NCBI GenBank assembly: GCA_007133065.1
Contig: SLNJ01000031.1
Span: 1 to 58,376 of the forward strand
Length of the DNA stretch: 58,376 bases
Source of the DNA: Opitutales bacterium
Lineage (GTDB): Bacteria > Verrucomicrobiota > Verrucomicrobiia > Opitutales > Oceanipulchritudinaceae
Direction: 5' to 3'
The first letter of the stretch is position 1. Each line of letters begins with the position of its first letter. Shown here in pieces: positions 35,209 through 44,487 of this stretch. The notes under the pieces are model-generated. The model had not been told where the DNA came from, did not search any database, and saw only the letters and a program-made list of their open reading frames with translations. The position numbers and the translations under genes were made by a program.

Positions 35209-36000
35209 ATGAAATTCGTTGTGGCAGTGGATTGCGAGGGGGTCGCCTGCGGGGTCGGTTCGCCCGGGGCGTCGCTGAACGGCTCCCGGAACCTGGCGTT
35301 CGCCCAGAAGCAGGCGACGCGCGAGGCGGACGCCGCCGTCCGGGGCCTCTTTGAAGCCGGGGCGACCCGGGTTGTCGTCTGGGACAATCACAACGGCTCC
35401 CTGAACCTCGAGTACGATCTTCTTGATTCGCGCTGTGATATCGCGCTCGGGGTCGGGTTTGGGGAGCGGTTCCCGGTGATGGACGAGTCGTATGCCGGGG
35501 TTGTTTTCGTTGGATACCACGCGTGTGACAGCACGATCGATGGCGTGATGTGCCACACGTTCTCGTCGCAGGCGTACCAGCACATCAAAGTGAACGGGCG
35601 GCTGGTCGGCGAATTGGCGATGGATGCCGCGGTTGCCGGCCTACACGGTGTGCCGCCGCTCTTTGTCGCCAGCGACGACAAAGCCGTGGCGGAGGCCGTG
35701 GACTTCTTCGGTCCGATCGAGACCGTCACCACCAAGGAGGCATTGGGGTGGAATTGCGCGGTGAGCAAACACCCGAAACGGGTGATCGACGAGATTTTCG
35801 AGGGCGTTCAACGGGCGGTCGCCCGCCGCGGGGAGATGGCGCCCTTTCGTTTTGATACGCCGCTCGACATCGAACTGCGGTATAAGAGGCTCGAAGCGGC
35901 GGAATCCGCTTCTCGCCAGCACGGCTGGGAGCGGGTGGACGCGTATACGGTGCGTCGCCGGGTTGATTCCGTCCTCAAATTCTTCGGATCCGGCCGGTAG
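35209..36000 (+). CDS. M55 family peptidase (DppA-like D-aminopeptidase)
   Basis: A 263-residue protein of the DppA fold. Zinc ligands match Asp8 and Glu10 (DCEGVAC), His61 (DNHNGS), His104 (VGYHAC) and Glu135 (LVGELAMDA), with His116 (VMCHTFSS) in the nucleophile position. Family members cleave D-amino-acid-containing peptides, often in recycling of cell-wall or imported peptides. The start at 35209 gives the canonical MKFVVAVDCEG. It is monocistronic. Confidence 0.92.
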   Translation: MKFVVAVDCEGVACGVGSPGASLNGSRNLAFAQKQATREADAAVRGLFEAGATRVVVWDNHNGSLNLEYDLLDSRCDIALGVGFGERFPVMDESYAGVVFVGYHACDSTIDGVMCHTFSSQAYQHIKVNGRLVGELAMDAAVAGLHGVPPLFVASDDKAVAEAVDFFGPIETVTTKEALGWNCAVSKHPKRVIDEIFEGVQRAVARRGEMAPFRFDTPLDIELRYKRLEAAESASRQHGWERVDAYTVRRRVDSVLKFFGSGR

Positions 36001-36205
36001 TACGGGAGCTTCCGAAGGTGTCGGATGACTGGACGCAACGGCAAAAAGCAAGAGGGTCCGCCTCGGCCGGCCCGGCGGCGACCCGGTGTCGCCGCAATGT
36101 GGGATGCGTTCACGCTCTCGGCTGCGCCGCCGATGCTGTGGGCGGTTGCATGGACCTGCTGTTGCGCTTCACATTCCCCGGATCTCCCGGCGCGCCGAAT
36201 TTAAC

Positions 36206-37210
36206 ATGAAAAATACAACCATTGTTTTCACGGAACCGCATCACGTTGCGCTTGAATCCGAGGATCTGAATTTTAACGCGGAGGGCGATCGCGTCCTGAT
36301 CGAGACCGAGTACAGCCTGGTGTCACCCGGAACGGAATTGGCGCTGTACACAGGCACCCATGTCGGCATCGATGATCCGGCGAACAAATTCGCGAAATAC
36401 CCGTTCTATCCCGGGTACGCCACAGTGGGGCGGGTCGTGGATGCGGGCCCGGACGCCGGGCTCGCGCCAGGGGACCGCGTGTTCGCATTGGCGAGGCACG
36501 CTCGTTATTCCGCCGTGTCCGCGCGGAACAAATATCTGCCCGTGGTTCGGTTGTCCGACGACCAGGAATCGCGGTACGCCCCGTTCGCGCGCCTGGCGGC
36601 AATCAGCATGACCGCGCTGCTTCGCACCCACCATCGCGCCGGCACCCGTGTCGCGGTTTTCGGCATGGGAATGATCGGGAATTTTGCCGCGCAGTTGTAC
36701 ACACTCGCCGGGTGCCGGGTGGTCGGATTGGACGTTGTTCCGGAGCGCCTGGAGATCGCGCGGCGGACGGGAGTCCCCGATGTGATTCGCTCCGGCCCGG
36801 ACTGCGATCTCCAGGAAGCGGTCCGCGAGTCCCTGGCCGGAGATCCGGAGATCGTGATTGAGGCGACGGGTGTTCCGGAGTTGACCAATCGGGCGCTCGA
36901 GCTTGTAGGGAAGCTCGGCGCCGTGGTCCTGCTCGGTTCCCCGCGCGGGAATGTCTCGGTCGATATCTACAAACATATCCACTGCAAGGGGGTCATCCTC
37001 ACCGGAGCCCACGAGGGTTTGCAGGGGGAGGGTGGCCTGTCTATACGGCGCGAGGTCGTCGGGTCGATACTCGGGATGATTGCATCCGGATCTGTGCGCG
37101 TGGCACCGATGCTGACCCACGTGCTGGAGGCGACGGAGGCCCGGTCCTGCTATGAAATGCTGTCGAACGAGACCGACCGCGCCCTGGGCATCCTGTTTCA
37201 GTGGAAATAA
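36206..37210 (+). CDS. MDR-superfamily dehydrogenase lacking zinc ligands
   Basis: A 334-residue medium-chain dehydrogenase/reductase: N-terminal SLVSPGTELALYTG, a YPFYPGYATVGRVVDAG strand where the GHE catalytic-zinc motif would be, and the NAD fold VAVFGMGMIGNFAAQLY (about 147-163). The catalytic Cys/His ligands and the four-Cys structural lobe are missing, placing it with the zinc-independent group that includes BchC-like and inositol-type enzymes. The substrate is unknown. It is 205 bp after the M55 gene and 57 bp before the MBL gene. Confidence 0.88.
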   Translation: MKNTTIVFTEPHHVALESEDLNFNAEGDRVLIETEYSLVSPGTELALYTGTHVGIDDPANKFAKYPFYPGYATVGRVVDAGPDAGLAPGDRVFALARHARYSAVSARNKYLPVVRLSDDQESRYAPFARLAAISMTALLRTHHRAGTRVAVFGMGMIGNFAAQLYTLAGCRVVGLDVVPERLEIARRTGVPDVIRSGPDCDLQEAVRESLAGDPEIVIEATGVPELTNRALELVGKLGAVVLLGSPRGNVSVDIYKHIHCKGVILTGAHEGLQGEGGLSIRREVVGSILGMIASGSVRVAPMLTHVLEATEARSCYEMLSNETDRALGILFQWK

Positions 37211-37267
37211 CCCGTCGCCGGCTGTTTTCCTTTTGCCACAACGGAACGCGTTCGTTTTGCTCCGTTC

Positions 37268-38074
37268 ATGGCGTTTGCGTTTCGGGTTCTTGAGAGCAGC
37301 AGCGCGGGGAATTGCGCCCTGCTCGAATCATCCGAGTGCCGTGTCCTAATCGATGCCGGGCTCTCCTGCCGGCGGATCGGCGCGAAGCTGGAGGCGCTTG
37401 GGTTGCGTCTGGAGGACCTCGACGCCGTCTTCATCACCCACGAGCATCACGATCATATCCAGGGCCTGCGCGGACTCTCGCGGTATCCCGGGCTGCGCGT
37501 CTTTGCCAACGGCGACACCGCCCAGGCGCTCAACGGCAAGTTCAGCCGAAACCCGCGGTGGCAGATCTTCGAGACCGGCAGTGCGTTCGGCTTCGCCGAC
37601 CTCGAGATCGCCTCGTTCCGGCTGCCTCATGATTCGTACGATCCGGTCGGGTTCGTGATCCGATGCCGCTCCGGCGGGGACCTGTTCCACCGGTGGCAGA
37701 GCGCGGCCTGGGTGGTCGATCTCGGGTATATCCCGCGGTTGGTCAGCGACCGGGTGCGCGATGTCGAGTTGCTCGTGCTCGAGGCGAATCACGATCTCGA
37801 CCTCCTCGAGGCGGATACCCGGCGCCCCTGGTCGACCAAGCAGCGCATCCGCGGCCGCCACGGACATCTCAGCAATGACGCGGTCTGCACGTTCCTCGAG
37901 CAGGCGGAGGACGTGTCGTGGCGCCAAGTCATGCTGGGCCATCTGAGTCGAGACTGTAACAACCTGGATCGCCTTCGCCACCGGCTTACCGGGAACGGCG
38001 CGTGCCGTGTTCCAGTCTCCGTGATCGATCCGGCCAACCACGAGGGTCCGGCGATTCAGCACGCCATGACCTGA
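37268..38074 (+). CDS. MBL-fold metallohydrolase (YycJ/WalJ-like)
   Basis: A 268-residue metallo-beta-lactamase-fold hydrolase. Metal ligands are in FITHEHHDHIQG, and the downstream LEANHDLDLL, GRHGHLSND and MLGHLSRDCNN motifs match the YycJ/WalJ group, thought to be an exonuclease linked to DNA repair or cell-wall coordination. The first motif has His instead of Ser in HEHSDH. It is probably cytoplasmic. It is convergent with the RlmI-like gene. Confidence 0.88.
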   Translation: MAFAFRVLESSSAGNCALLESSECRVLIDAGLSCRRIGAKLEALGLRLEDLDAVFITHEHHDHIQGLRGLSRYPGLRVFANGDTAQALNGKFSRNPRWQIFETGSAFGFADLEIASFRLPHDSYDPVGFVIRCRSGGDLFHRWQSAAWVVDLGYIPRLVSDRVRDVELLVLEANHDLDLLEADTRRPWSTKQRIRGRHGHLSNDAVCTFLEQAEDVSWRQVMLGHLSRDCNNLDRLRHRLTGNGACRVPVSVIDPANHEGPAIQHAMT

Positions 38075-38147
38075 ATCCCGATTCGTCACCAACGTTCCGG
38101 CCGCCGAACGGGGCTCGATACGATTCAGATGCGGCGGATCGATCCGC

Positions 38148-39290
38148 CTATTCGGCTTCGAGGATTGCGCCGGTAAGGTACTCGCTTTCGGGGAAGTGGA
38201 GAGCGACGGGATGGTCCGGTGGCTGGCCGGTCGGCGCGATCAGGCGAACATCGCGGCCGGCATCGGCTGCCGCATCGCGCAGCATTTCGAAGAACAACGC
38301 GCGGGAGACGTGCTGGGAACAGCTGTAGGTGGCGAGGATGCCTCCAGGGTCGAGCATGCGCAGGGCGCGCAGGTTCAACTCCTTGTAACCGCGCATGGCA
38401 CCGGCCAAAGCCGCTTTTCGGGGCGCGAAGGAAGGCGGATCGAGGATGATCACATCGAATCGGGCATCCCGGTTCGATGTGAACCAATCGAATACGTTGG
38501 CGCGAACAAACTCGGCGTTGAGACCGTTGTATGCGGCGTTCGCGCGCGCGGCTGTGATACACTCTTCGGAGGAGTCGATCCCAAGCACCTGCTCCGCGCC
38601 GGCCCGCGCCGCATGGAACGCGAAGCTTCCCTGGTTGCAGAATGCGTCCAGCACGCGCTTCCCGGGGGTGAATTCCGCAACGCGCGCGTGTTGCTCACGC
38701 TGGTCGAGGTAGAACCCGGTCTTCTGGCCCTTCTGGAGATCGAGGAAGCAGGAAATTCCATCGATTTCATACCATCGAGGCGAATACGATGCATTGCCGA
38801 CGATACGTACTTCGCGGGACAATCCCTCGCGGGTGCGACTCGGTGCGTCGTTGCGCAGGACGATCACCGCCGGTTTGAGGCGGTCCTGGAGGATCTCCAC
38901 GATCTCCGCAAGCCGAAGGTCCATTGCGAGCGTGAGCGCCTGGACAACCAAAGCGTCGTCGAACTGGTCGACGACCAGACCGGGGAGGTGATCAGCTTCA
39001 GACCACACGAGTCGCCGGAACGGTTCCGGTGCGCGTCGCGCAATCGCGCGGTCGATCGCCCCCTCCAGGAAGCCGCGATCGAACGGCACTTCCGCTCGGC
39101 TGTACGCGCGCCAGGCGATCTCCGAGGCCGGGTTGAAGATGCCGCTGCCGAGCAGCCTTCCGCGGTCCGCCCGAAGGACGACTCCCTCGCCCGCACAATC
39201 CGGGAAGGGCGGCCGAAGTTCGTTGCGAAATGCCCATGGATGCCCGCGCAGCGCGCGCGACCGGGACGTTTGCAGCCGGATTTCTTTCAT
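38148..39290 (-). CDS. Class I rRNA methyltransferase (RlmI/RlmK-like, 23S m5C/m2G)
   Basis: A 380-residue SAM-dependent methyltransferase with an N-terminal PUA-like domain (HPWAFRNEL and LLGSGIFNP) followed by a Rossmann domain: GFYLDQREQH, VLDAFCNQGSFAFHAARAGA (SAM loop), DVIILDPPSFA (catalytic motif IV) and YSCSQHVS. This order is that of RlmI (23S rRNA m5C1962). The start at 39290 overlaps the LptF/G stop (ATGA), so it is translationally coupled to that gene. Confidence 0.92.
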   Translation of the reverse strand: MKEIRLQTSRSRALRGHPWAFRNELRPPFPDCAGEGVVLRADRGRLLGSGIFNPASEIAWRAYSRAEVPFDRGFLEGAIDRAIARRAPEPFRRLVWSEADHLPGLVVDQFDDALVVQALTLAMDLRLAEIVEILQDRLKPAVIVLRNDAPSRTREGLSREVRIVGNASYSPRWYEIDGISCFLDLQKGQKTGFYLDQREQHARVAEFTPGKRVLDAFCNQGSFAFHAARAGAEQVLGIDSSEECITAARANAAYNGLNAEFVRANVFDWFTSNRDARFDVIILDPPSFAPRKAALAGAMRGYKELNLRALRMLDPGGILATYSCSQHVSRALFFEMLRDAAADAGRDVRLIAPTGQPPDHPVALHFPESEYLTGAILEAE

Positions 39291-40402
39291 ATCGAGGTGC
39301 GGTAGAGCCACACGAGAACGGGGATGACAAAAAGCAGGGGTAGAATTGCGGCGAGCGGGGGAGAGAGGATGGCTTTTTCCCCCAGCAGGGTGCAGACGTT
39401 GTAGATCACGTAGTAGAGGGCAAAAAGGCCGATGGATTTTGAGACGCCGACCATCGGGTTCACGCGGACGCCGCCGACTGCGAAAGGAATCGCGATCGCC
39501 ACCGCGAAAAGGCTTGTGAGCGGCGAAGTCAGAATCGCGAAATAACGCACTTCGTAGGGGAGAACCCGCGGGTTTTCGGCGGGAGGCGCGAGCTCCAGAA
39601 TGCGTGAGATCTCGTTGAAACTAAGGTCGCGCGGGCGACGCTCAAGAAATCGCATCAGGTGCGGATCGTCATGCAAATCGGGGTACACCTCGCGCTCGAA
39701 GACCTGGGAACGGATCGGTTCGCCGGTTTCCGTGTCGAACTCGATCTCGCGCCCCTGGCGGAAGCTCCAGTTCCCGGTGTATTCGTCAAAGTGTCCTTCG
39801 TTTGCGATAATCCGCAATTGCTCGCGGCCGGACTCGTTCACTTGCGACACCGTGACGCCGAACGCCCGGTAGTCAAATTCGCTGAACCGGTTCAGAAACC
39901 AGATACGTCCGTCGGCATGGTTGTGGAAAGCCAGGTTGTAGATCAGCCCGATTTCATCGTTATCCCCCTGCGCAAGCTGGTCCGCAAAGCGGTAATTCTC
40001 CCAGATCTGACGCGATTGTTCGATCGACCACGGGGTCCATTTCGCGTTGAGGTGGAAGACGGTTGCGGCGAGTACGATCCCCATTAGCCACAGGGTGCGG
40101 GTGATCCGCATGACGCTCAGGCCGTTGGCGCGCATCGCGACGATCTCGTTATTGCGGTGAAGGTTTCCCAGACTGAACAGGATCGAGACCATCAGGGCGA
40201 GCGGCAGGACTGTCGTGACGAGGCTCGGAATCAGAACGAGGTAATACCGGGTCACTTCGGGAAGTCCCGCTCCGTAATCGAGAAGGTCCTTGAGGTTGTT
40301 GAAGATATCTTCGAGCAGCAGAATCCCCAGAATGGCGCCCACGCTCAAGATGAACGCGCGAAGCCACTCGAAAAACACGTAGCGATCCACCAACGCCGGC
40401 AT
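39287..40402 (-). CDS. LptF/LptG family permease
   Basis: A 371-residue inner-membrane protein of the YjgP/YjgQ family, part of the LptBFG transporter that extracts LPS for export. About three membrane helices lie in the first 110 residues, a jellyroll-like periplasmic domain follows (about 130-270), and three more helices end the protein. LVDRYVFFEWLRAF and LGNLHRNNEIVAMRANGLSV are family-typical. Which of F or G it is cannot be fixed without the partner gene. With lpxA it shows the organism makes LPS. Confidence 0.9.
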   Translation of the reverse strand: MPALVDRYVFFEWLRAFILSVGAILGILLLEDIFNNLKDLLDYGAGLPEVTRYYLVLIPSLVTTVLPLALMVSILFSLGNLHRNNEIVAMRANGLSVMRITRTLWLMGIVLAATVFHLNAKWTPWSIEQSRQIWENYRFADQLAQGDNDEIGLIYNLAFHNHADGRIWFLNRFSEFDYRAFGVTVSQVNESGREQLRIIANEGHFDEYTGNWSFRQGREIEFDTETGEPIRSQVFEREVYPDLHDDPHLMRFLERRPRDLSFNEISRILELAPPAENPRVLPYEVRYFAILTSPLTSLFAVAIAIPFAVGGVRVNPMVGVSKSIGLFALYYVIYNVCTLLGEKAILSPPLAAILPLLFVIPVLVWLYRTSI

Positions 40403-40483
40403 ATTCCGTCCATCAAATCGCCATGGGACGTTGAGTCGATGCTATTTCGGAGGTGAGGGGACCCGGGCGGTGTCCCGTCCGGT

Positions 40484-41368
40484 TCAATACACCACCTTGT
40501 TCAGGGGGTATTCGATGATCCCCTCGGCCCCGTGCTCTTTCAGGCGGGGAATCAGCTCCCGAACAGCGCTCTCGGCAATCACGGTTTCCAGCGCCACCCA
40601 ATCGGAATCGGAGAGCGTGCTGATCGTCGGGTTGCGCAGAGCCGGGAGCGCATCGAGAATCGTTTCCAGCTGCGACCGGCGTACATTGAGTTTCAGCCCC
40701 ACTTTGTTCCCTGCTTCGAGTGCGGCGCCGAGCATCAATGCGATCTGTTCAATTTTGGCACGTTTCGCGGGGTCCTGCCAGCTCGTCTGATTGGCGATGA
40801 ACCGGATATCGGTCTCGAGAAGCGTCTCGACGATGCGGAGCTTGTTCGCGCGCAAAGAATTGCCTGTCTCGGTCACATCGACGATGGCATCGACCAGGTC
40901 GGGTGCTTTGACCTCCGTCGCGCCCCACGAGAACTCCACCTGGGCGGACACACCGCGGTCCTTGAGAAATTGACGGGTAATCCGGACCACTTCGGTGGCG
41001 ATACGTTTCCCCTCGAGATCGTCCACGGAGCGTACCGGGGAGTCCTCCGGCACCGCGAGCACCCAGCGGGCCTTGTTCCGGGTGGCCCGGCTGTAGGTTA
41101 GGGTCGATACCTCGACAACATCGGACCCGTTCTCGACAATCCAGTCATACCCGCACAATCCCGCGTCAAAGTACCCATGCTCGACATATCGGCTGACCTC
41201 CTGGGAGCGCACGAAGCGACCGTCGAGATCGGGGTCATCGAACGTCGGTTTGTAAGATCGGGAGCTGATCGAGATCTGCCATCCGGCCTTCGCAAAGAGC
41301 CGGAGGGTCGAGTCCTCCATGCTGCCCTTGGGCAATCCCAGCATGAGAAGCGGGTGTCCGTTGGCCAT
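40484..41368 (-). CDS. hisG: ATP phosphoribosyltransferase, long form
   Basis: A 294-residue HisG of the long, self-regulated type: N-terminal LGLPKGSMEDST, AGLCGYDWIVENG, the PRPP-binding VDVTETGNSLRANKL near residue 165, and a C-terminal ACT-like regulatory domain (about 220-294) that senses histidine. It makes phosphoribosyl-ATP, the first step of histidine synthesis. No other his genes are nearby. It is divergent from the response-regulator gene, with an AT-rich 140-bp gap that must hold both promoters. Confidence 0.94.
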   Translation of the reverse strand: MANGHPLLMLGLPKGSMEDSTLRLFAKAGWQISISSRSYKPTFDDPDLDGRFVRSQEVSRYVEHGYFDAGLCGYDWIVENGSDVVEVSTLTYSRATRNKARWVLAVPEDSPVRSVDDLEGKRIATEVVRITRQFLKDRGVSAQVEFSWGATEVKAPDLVDAIVDVTETGNSLRANKLRIVETLLETDIRFIANQTSWQDPAKRAKIEQIALMLGAALEAGNKVGLKLNVRRSQLETILDALPALRNPTISTLSDSDWVALETVIAESAVRELIPRLKEHGAEGIIEYPLNKVVY

Positions 41369-41510
41369 AGCCTTCGGAAACAGCAGGAACCGGCGTCAGC
41401 GACAAGCAAAATCCTGCTGGACGTAGATAGAAAATATGCTTTTGTAAAAAAACTGGCCGTGATACCCTTGCGGTTCAGTTCGATCGTTGTTTCAATCTGG
41501 AGCGTGCATT

Positions 41511-42257
41511 ATGGCTACCACGAGTAAACCTTTGATCCTGATCGTCGAGGACGAGAAGAAGCTCGCTGATCTGATTTCCGAGCGTCTGGAGATGGAGGGC
41601 ATGTTGACCCAGATATTCACGCGCGCGGCAAGCGTGCTTCCGTTCTTTCGGCAGCATTTTGCGAATCTGATCTTGTTGGACGTCAATCTGCCGGACCGCA
41701 GCGGCCTGGCGTTGATGGATGAGTTGAAGCGCCTCGAGAGGCCGGTTCCGGTTATCTTTCTGACAGCGGACAGTTCGGAGTTGGCCAAGGTGAAGGCGCT
41801 CGAGGTGGGCGGGGATGATTACATCACCAAACCGTTCAGCTTTCCGGAACTGGTGGCACGGATTCGAGCCGTGTTACGGCGTTCCGAGACCGCCTACGAC
41901 CAGCACATCACCAAGAACACCAGGCTGTCTGAGGAAGCGTTCGATTTTTGCGGGGCGCGCGTTTTTCCCACGCGTCTGGAGGTCACCTTCCCGAACGGCA
42001 ACAGCATGAAGCTCGGGCGCAAGGAGCTGGGAATCATTGCAACCCTGGTGAACAACGCCGGCAAAGTGATGACTCGCCGAAGCCTCATTCATGCAGTCTG
42101 GGGGATTCACGCCGATGTCCGAAGCCGATCTCTGGACCAGTACATCGTGAAGATCCGTACCGCCTTTCGGGACGCGGGGTGCCCGTCGACGGCGTTCCGC
42201 ACGATCCACGGGGTCGGCTACATCTACGAGCCGAATCCAATCCAGCGCGCGGGGTGA
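41511..42257 (+). CDS. Orphan response regulator, winged-helix (OmpR-type)
   Basis: A 248-residue two-component regulator: receiver domain with acidic pair in IVEDEKKLADLI, the phosphoacceptor Asp in LILLDVNLPDRSG, the switch Thr in PVIFLTAD and Lys in DDYITKPF; the winged-helix effector (about 145-245) ends in TIHGVGYIYEPNP. No histidine kinase is adjacent, so its partner and genes controlled are unknown. The ATG at 41511 gives the usual receiver start. It is convergent with infC, with stops only 4 bp apart. Confidence 0.92.
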   Translation: MATTSKPLILIVEDEKKLADLISERLEMEGMLTQIFTRAASVLPFFRQHFANLILLDVNLPDRSGLALMDELKRLERPVPVIFLTADSSELAKVKALEVGGDDYITKPFSFPELVARIRAVLRRSETAYDQHITKNTRLSEEAFDFCGARVFPTRLEVTFPNGNSMKLGRKELGIIATLVNNAGKVMTRRSLIHAVWGIHADVRSRSLDQYIVKIRTAFRDAGCPSTAFRTIHGVGYIYEPNPIQRAG

Positions 42258-42261
42258 GGTG

Positions 42262-42924
42262 TCACGAGCCGTGGCGCTCCGACTCGTCGGAATCGTCCAC
42301 CTCGTCCAACTCGTCCGACTCGTCGGAATCGTCCGATCCCTCCTCCTCGGAGACGTGCTCGTTGTACTTGAGCTTCCGTTTGTTTTGCGGAAGCGGCGCG
42401 ACCGAGGCGAAGATCTGGCGGCCGGCCATGCGCGGTTCGCCTTCCGGCACCGCAACGTGGTCGAGATCCTTGACGGCGCGCCGGACGACATCGAACCCCA
42501 GCTCGGTATGCTCCATCTCCCGTCCGCGGAACTGCAGTGAAATCTTCACCTTGTTGCCTTTGTAGAGGAACTCCTCGGCACGCCGCAGTTTTGTGATGTA
42601 GTCGTGTTGCTCGATGCGCACACGGAATTTCACAATCTTGACCCGCGAGGCATGCTTTTCCTTATGCTTCTTGGATTGCTCGTACTTGTACTTCCCGAAG
42701 TCGAGAATACGGCATACCGGCGGGCGCGCGCTCGGAGAGATTTCGACCAGGTCGAGTCCGACGCTCTTGGCGAGCTGCAGTGCCTCGTGACGCTGCAGCA
42801 CTCCGATTTGTTTCCCCTCGGGCCCGATGACACGCATCTCGCGTGCGCGAATTCGTTCGTTCCTTCGAACGTAGTTGGATGACTGGTTGCGACCGCGTCC
42901 GCGGTGGCTGGGATATCTTGGCAT
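42262..42924 (-). CDS. infC: Translation initiation factor IF-3 with Ser/Asp-rich C-terminal tail
   Basis: A 220-residue IF-3 (typical 170-180). The N-domain reads [16 protein letters not shown] and [18 protein letters not shown], the linker [13 protein letters not shown], and the C-domain [10 protein letters not shown] and [10 protein letters not shown]. After [10 protein letters not shown] there is an extra 28-residue acidic tail of Glu/Asp/Ser repeats, encoded by short near-repeats of CGTCCGACTCGTC type. IF-3 binds the 30S subunit and proofreads start codons. The acidic tail may modulate release, but this is speculation. No rpmI-rplT follow it as in many genomes. Confidence 0.95.
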   Translation of the reverse strand: MPRYPSHRGRGRNQSSNYVRRNERIRAREMRVIGPEGKQIGVLQRHEALQLAKSVGLDLVEISPSARPPVCRILDFGKYKYEQSKKHKEKHASRVKIVKFRVRIEQHDYITKLRRAEEFLYKGNKVKISLQFRGREMEHTELGFDVVRRAVKDLDHVAVPEGEPRMAGRQIFASVAPLPQNKRKLKYNEHVSEEEGSDDSDESDELDEVDDSDESERHGS

Positions 42925-43045
42925 TGAATCCTGGGTTCGTTGTGTTTGTTAAGCAGCTGGCGGGTTACAGAGGAAAATCCACGGTATCAATGCAAATAAT
43001 AGGCGTGTCCACCGCGAAAATCAGAATTCGACCGGGAGCTTGAGC

Positions 43046-43423
43046 TCACAAGCTGAAGCTTTCACCGCACGAGCAACTCGCCTTGGCATTAGGATTGGAG
43101 AACTTGAAGCCGCCCGCAACCATGCTGTCGGAATAATCGAGGACGGTTCCCCGGAGATAGAGGGCGCTCTTGCTGTCGACGAGTACGCGGGCGCCGCCGG
43201 TCTCGACCAGAATGTCGCCCTGTTTCGGTTCCCGTTCGAACTTCATATGGTAGGAGAGCCCGCTGCAGCCTCCCCCGATAATCGCCGTGCGCAGGTAATC
43301 ACCGCTTCCTTCGCGGGCGATGAGCGCCTGTAATTTTTGGCCGGCTGCAGGAGTGAGGCGAATGAGTTTCTCATTCCCCATACGCACCTGCTCGGGCCGG
43401 CTGATCGTTGTGGTTTCCGACAT
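43046..43423 (-). CDS. Iron-sulfur cluster assembly/insertion protein (IscA/ErpA/HesB family)
   Basis: A 125-residue A-type carrier with the three invariant cysteines Cys53 (GGGCSGLSY), Cys117 and Cys119 (ASCSCGESF). These accept and hand on Fe-S clusters to apo-proteins. An ATG at 43423 gives a normal length; an upstream TTG at 43462 would overlap the pdxA stop (TTGA) and add 13 residues, so translational coupling with pdxA is possible. The suf or isc genes are elsewhere. ErpA-like and IscA-like cannot be separated here. Confidence 0.92.
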   Translation of the reverse strand: MSETTTISRPEQVRMGNEKLIRLTPAAGQKLQALIAREGSGDYLRTAIIGGGCSGLSYHMKFEREPKQGDILVETGGARVLVDSKSALYLRGTVLDYSDSMVAGGFKFSNPNAKASCSCGESFSL

Positions 43424-43458
43424 TCTTTTGCGCAAGCTAGCAAACTTATGGGAGGAAA

Positions 43459-44397
43459 TCAAGTCGAGGTGCTCAACCGGTCGGCGAGATCGACGGCCCG
43501 CTCCAGGCTCGTCCTGCTTGCGCGGCCTGTTCCGGCGATTTCAAAAGCCGTTCCGTGGTCCGGACTCGTCCGCGGGAAGCGAAGCCCGAGCGTGACGTTC
43601 ACCGCGGTGTCGAATTCGAGGGTCTTGAGCGGCGTCAGGCCCTGGTCGTGGTAGAGCGCTGCGACGATGTCGAATTCGCCTTCAAGCATCCGGAAGAAGA
43701 CGGTATCGGCTGGAAGGGGTTCCGAGAGTCCCGGCCATTCCCCTCGCAGAGAGTCGAGCGCCGGGGCGATGAACCGTTGTTCCTCGGTCCCGATCAGACC
43801 GCCCTCCCCGGCGTGGGGGTTCAGTCCGCATACGGCGATGCGCGGTTCGGCCGCCCCGAGCGTGCGCGCCAGTTCCCCGGCCCGTGCGACCGCGCGTCGA
43901 AGCCGCGATCCGTCGGCGAGCAGGTCCGGGACCGCGGCCAGGGGATCGTGCCAGGTGGCCAGGACCACCCGCAGACGTTCCCCGACGAATCCCATGGTTG
44001 GGGAGCCCCCCCAGGCGGCGGCGAAGAACTCGGTCTGTCCCGGATACGGGTAACCCGCACGGTGCATCCAACGCTTGCTCACCGGTCCGGTTACGACAGC
44101 GCGGAAGGCGCCGGTGCAGCATCCCTCTGCCGCAATCCGCATGGCGTCCCAGGCGAGTTGCGCCCCGGCGACCGTGGGGTTGCCGGGCTCGGGCACAAAG
44201 TCCGGGGCACCCGCTGTGCGGACCGCGCATCCGGTCGTGCTCGCGAGTTCAGCCGTCCAGCGCACGGGGCCGATCACGGTGACGGTCGACGCGGCGGTGG
44301 GGTGCGTTTCGAGCCAGGAGCGGATCAGTTCGGGACCGACGCCCGCCGGGTCGCCGCAGCATATCGCGATGGTTGGCGGCATGGTTTTGATCGTCAC
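43459..44397 (-). CDS. pdxA: 4-hydroxythreonine-4-phosphate dehydrogenase
   Basis: A 312-residue PdxA: N-terminal CCGDPAGVGPELI, VTGPVSKR, the metal-site histidines in GQTEFFA-flanked and YHDQGLTPLK segments, CGLNPHAGEGG, and the C-terminal SPDHGTAFEIAGTG. It oxidises 4-phosphohydroxy-L-threonine in pyridoxal phosphate synthesis (DXP-dependent route). It lies between lpxA and the Fe-S carrier on the same strand, with short gaps, so the lpxA-pdxA-iscA order may be one operon. Confidence 0.94.
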   Translation of the reverse strand: MTIKTMPPTIAICCGDPAGVGPELIRSWLETHPTAASTVTVIGPVRWTAELASTTGCAVRTAGAPDFVPEPGNPTVAGAQLAWDAMRIAAEGCCTGAFRAVVTGPVSKRWMHRAGYPYPGQTEFFAAAWGGSPTMGFVGERLRVVLATWHDPLAAVPDLLADGSRLRRAVARAGELARTLGAAEPRIAVCGLNPHAGEGGLIGTEEQRFIAPALDSLRGEWPGLSEPLPADTVFFRMLEGEFDIVAALYHDQGLTPLKTLEFDTAVNVTLGLRFPRTSPDHGTAFEIAGTGRASRTSLERAVDLADRLSTST

Positions 44398-44487
44398 GTG
44401 GCAACCGAAAGCTGAAGTTGATTTGTTGTGCGTTCGTTGGCGGGAATAACGATAGGCCGGTGTTCCATTGATTGTCCCTCCAATGCG

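Noticed and set aside
36018..36209. Small frame between the M55 and MDR genes
   Set aside because: Its composition is non-coding (Arg/Ala/Gly) and there is no ribosome site; the gap is under 300 bp.
42285..42355. Short tandem near-repeats, considered as CRISPR or VNTR
   Set aside because: They lie in frame inside infC and encode the Ser/Asp-rich tail; there are no regular spacers.
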